From positions 1 through 24,609 of the forward strand of contig JBDNJK010000087.1 in the NCBI GenBank assembly GCA_041687805.1: a stretch of 24,609 nt of DNA. Direction: 5' to 3'. Below, piece by piece: positions 23,760 through 24,609 of the stretch; within the stretch, counting starts at the first letter, position 1; each line of letters starts with the position of its first letter. Below the pieces are notes generated by a model, which had not been told where the DNA came from, searched no databases, and saw nothing but the letters and a program-made list of their open reading frames with translations. The position numbers and the translations under genes were made by a program. This stretch comes from SZUA-87 sp041687805. GTDB taxonomy: Bacteria > Actinomycetota > Acidimicrobiia > Acidimicrobiales > Aldehydirespiratoraceae.

Positions 23760-24609
23760 TTACCTGGTGAACATCTTGGCTGCTGGCGTGAACCCTGTGA
23801 TGTCCGCTGCTGCCAGCCCCGGGAATGTTTCCATCTTCAGCGTGCGGTCGTCGATCATCTGCGCCATCATCGACCCGACGACTTGTTCGCCCGGTCGCGC
23901 GGTGATGCCTTCGGCGAAGGTGAAGCGGTCCCATCTCTCATCCCCAACCCAATAGTCCCAACTAATCAGCTCATAGATCACCGCACCGGTCTCGACCGTC
24001 ACCGTGGCAGGGTCTGGCGCATTACCGGCTACGGCGAGCTGTTCGGCACGGTCGACAAAGGTGCCGATTGAGATCTCGATCATGGACGGGTCGATGTGGT
24101 TGTAGGCGATGGCTAGATGCCCGGCCCAGTAGCGATTCTCGTCGACCCCTTGGTATCCGTTGGTGCCTTCCTCGAACCAATTCCCGACTAGACGACCATC
24201 GATGTCGTAGGTGAATTCCCCACCACGTGGATCAGTGGTCCGCAAACTCACCGAAGCGATCTTCTTGCTGATCTCCGGCAGAAAATAGTCGAGGGTGTCG
24301 GGCACGTGAATCTTCCACGGTTCACGCTGATAACTGGCCGGGTTGATTAAGCCGTCGGTGATGTAGTCGAGATCGACGATGTTGAAATCCACGTTCTTCA
24401 CGAACCAGCCGAGGATCTCTCCGGCCTCTACCGGAACGTCGAGTCGTGCGTTCTGCCCGATCCCAGGATCATGGGCCATCAGTTCATCGTTGAGTTCTGT
24501 GATGTGGATGTAGGTGGATGAGACCGCGCAGGTGTGCTGGATCTCGATTCGGAAATCATCGACGAGACCAGACTTGTCCTCGCCGACAGGGGCGCCGAAG
24601 TGTTGAATC
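23760..24609 (-). CDS. M23-like (LytM-type) domain protein, unknown function (partial, N-terminus beyond window)
   Basis: The reading frame is open to the right-hand edge, so the true start is missing; the ATG at 24479 is internal. About 282 residues are visible. The first part (HFGAPVGED, IEIQHTCAVSSTYIHITEL, VEAGEILGWF) follows the pattern of the M23 metallopeptidase core, where a YxHL-type motif is followed by a turn and VxAGxxIG. The zinc ligands cannot be confirmed on this fragment, so it may be a degenerate, non-catalytic relative. The remaining 200 residues (for example FTYDIDGRLVGNWF and HLAIAYNHIDPSMIEIS) form a beta-rich domain that I do not recognise. An exported protein is likely, but the signal peptide is outside the window. 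Confidence 0.65.
   Translation of the reverse strand, partial: IQHFGAPVGEDKSGLVDDFRIEIQHTCAVSSTYIHITELNDELMAHDPGIGQNARLDVPVEAGEILGWFVKNVDFNIVDLDYITDGLINPASYQREPWKIHVPDTLDYFLPEISKKIASVSLRTTDPRGGEFTYDIDGRLVGNWFEEGTNGYQGVDENRYWAGHLAIAYNHIDPSMIEISIGTFVDRAEQLAVAGNAPDPATVTVETGAVIYELISWDYWVGDERWDRFTFAEGITARPGEQVVGSMMAQMIDDRTLKMETFPGLAAADITGFTPAAKMFTR

Noticed and set aside
1..24609. tRNA, rRNA, CRISPR array, insertion sequence, toxin-antitoxin or defence system
   Set aside because: No repeats of the needed kind, no transposase, nuclease or integrase motifs, and no tRNA-like cloverleaf were seen.

Overview
The window is a GC-rich, densely coded chromosomal segment with short or overlapping intergenic gaps. 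Gene content (PASTA-type Ser/Thr kinase, NAD-dependent DNA ligase, actinobacterial-style ferredoxin sulfite reductase, SLH-domain wall protein, MurA with the Cys-to-Asp change), frequent GTG starts, and many starts preceded at 6-9 nt by a TANNNT box (a leaderless-transcript layout) all suggest an actinobacterium. My best guess is Acidimicrobiia (Ilumatobacter-like); this is judged from sequence style, not from a search. I see no rRNA, tRNA, CRISPR array, insertion sequence or phage gene.

Layout. 1-1634 (-): a PASTA Ser/Thr kinase, 3' part missing. 1701-3412 (+): a membrane-anchored protein and a secreted M15-like carboxypeptidase with three SLH repeats. 3422-5506 (-): ligA. 5586-6503 (+): an unknown six-helix membrane protein. 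6671-7425 (+): a helix-turn-helix regulator broken by a frameshift. 7438-9640 (-): a cysteine desulfurase followed by mnmA, a tRNA 2-thiouridine unit. 9742-10479 (+): a SAM methyltransferase. 10485-11429 (-): a rhomboid protease with an N-terminal zinc box. 11455-13989 (+): a trehalose-6-phosphatase fused to a GH15 hydrolase. 13979-14281 (-): a NifU-like scaffold. 14345-14494 (+): a 49-residue membrane protein. 14536-18169 (-): thioesterase, low-molecular-weight phosphatase, azlC, azlD and murA in one direction. 18361-18660 (+): a small secreted membrane protein. 18786-22718 (+): a tightly coupled assimilatory sulfate reduction operon (APS reductase, precorrin-2 dehydrogenase, uroporphyrinogen-III methyltransferase, sulfite reductase). 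22757-23698 (+): a metallo-beta-lactamase-fold hydrolase. 23760-24609 (-): a gene cut by the window edge with an M23-like stretch.

How the genes fit together. The sulfur operon makes sulfide and also the siroheme that its sulfite reductase needs; the desulfurase/MnmA pair and the NifU-like protein use sulfur downstream. The kinase, SLH carboxypeptidase and MurA are envelope genes. The most interesting non-coding element is the roughly 105-nt leader of the sulfur operon. It has a dyad over its -10 box, a possible closing helix around two hairpins, and an upstream segment able to pair with the ribosome binding site, which would suit a translational switch or attenuator. No intergenic stretch exceeds 300 bases; the longest are 6504-6670 and 18170-18360.
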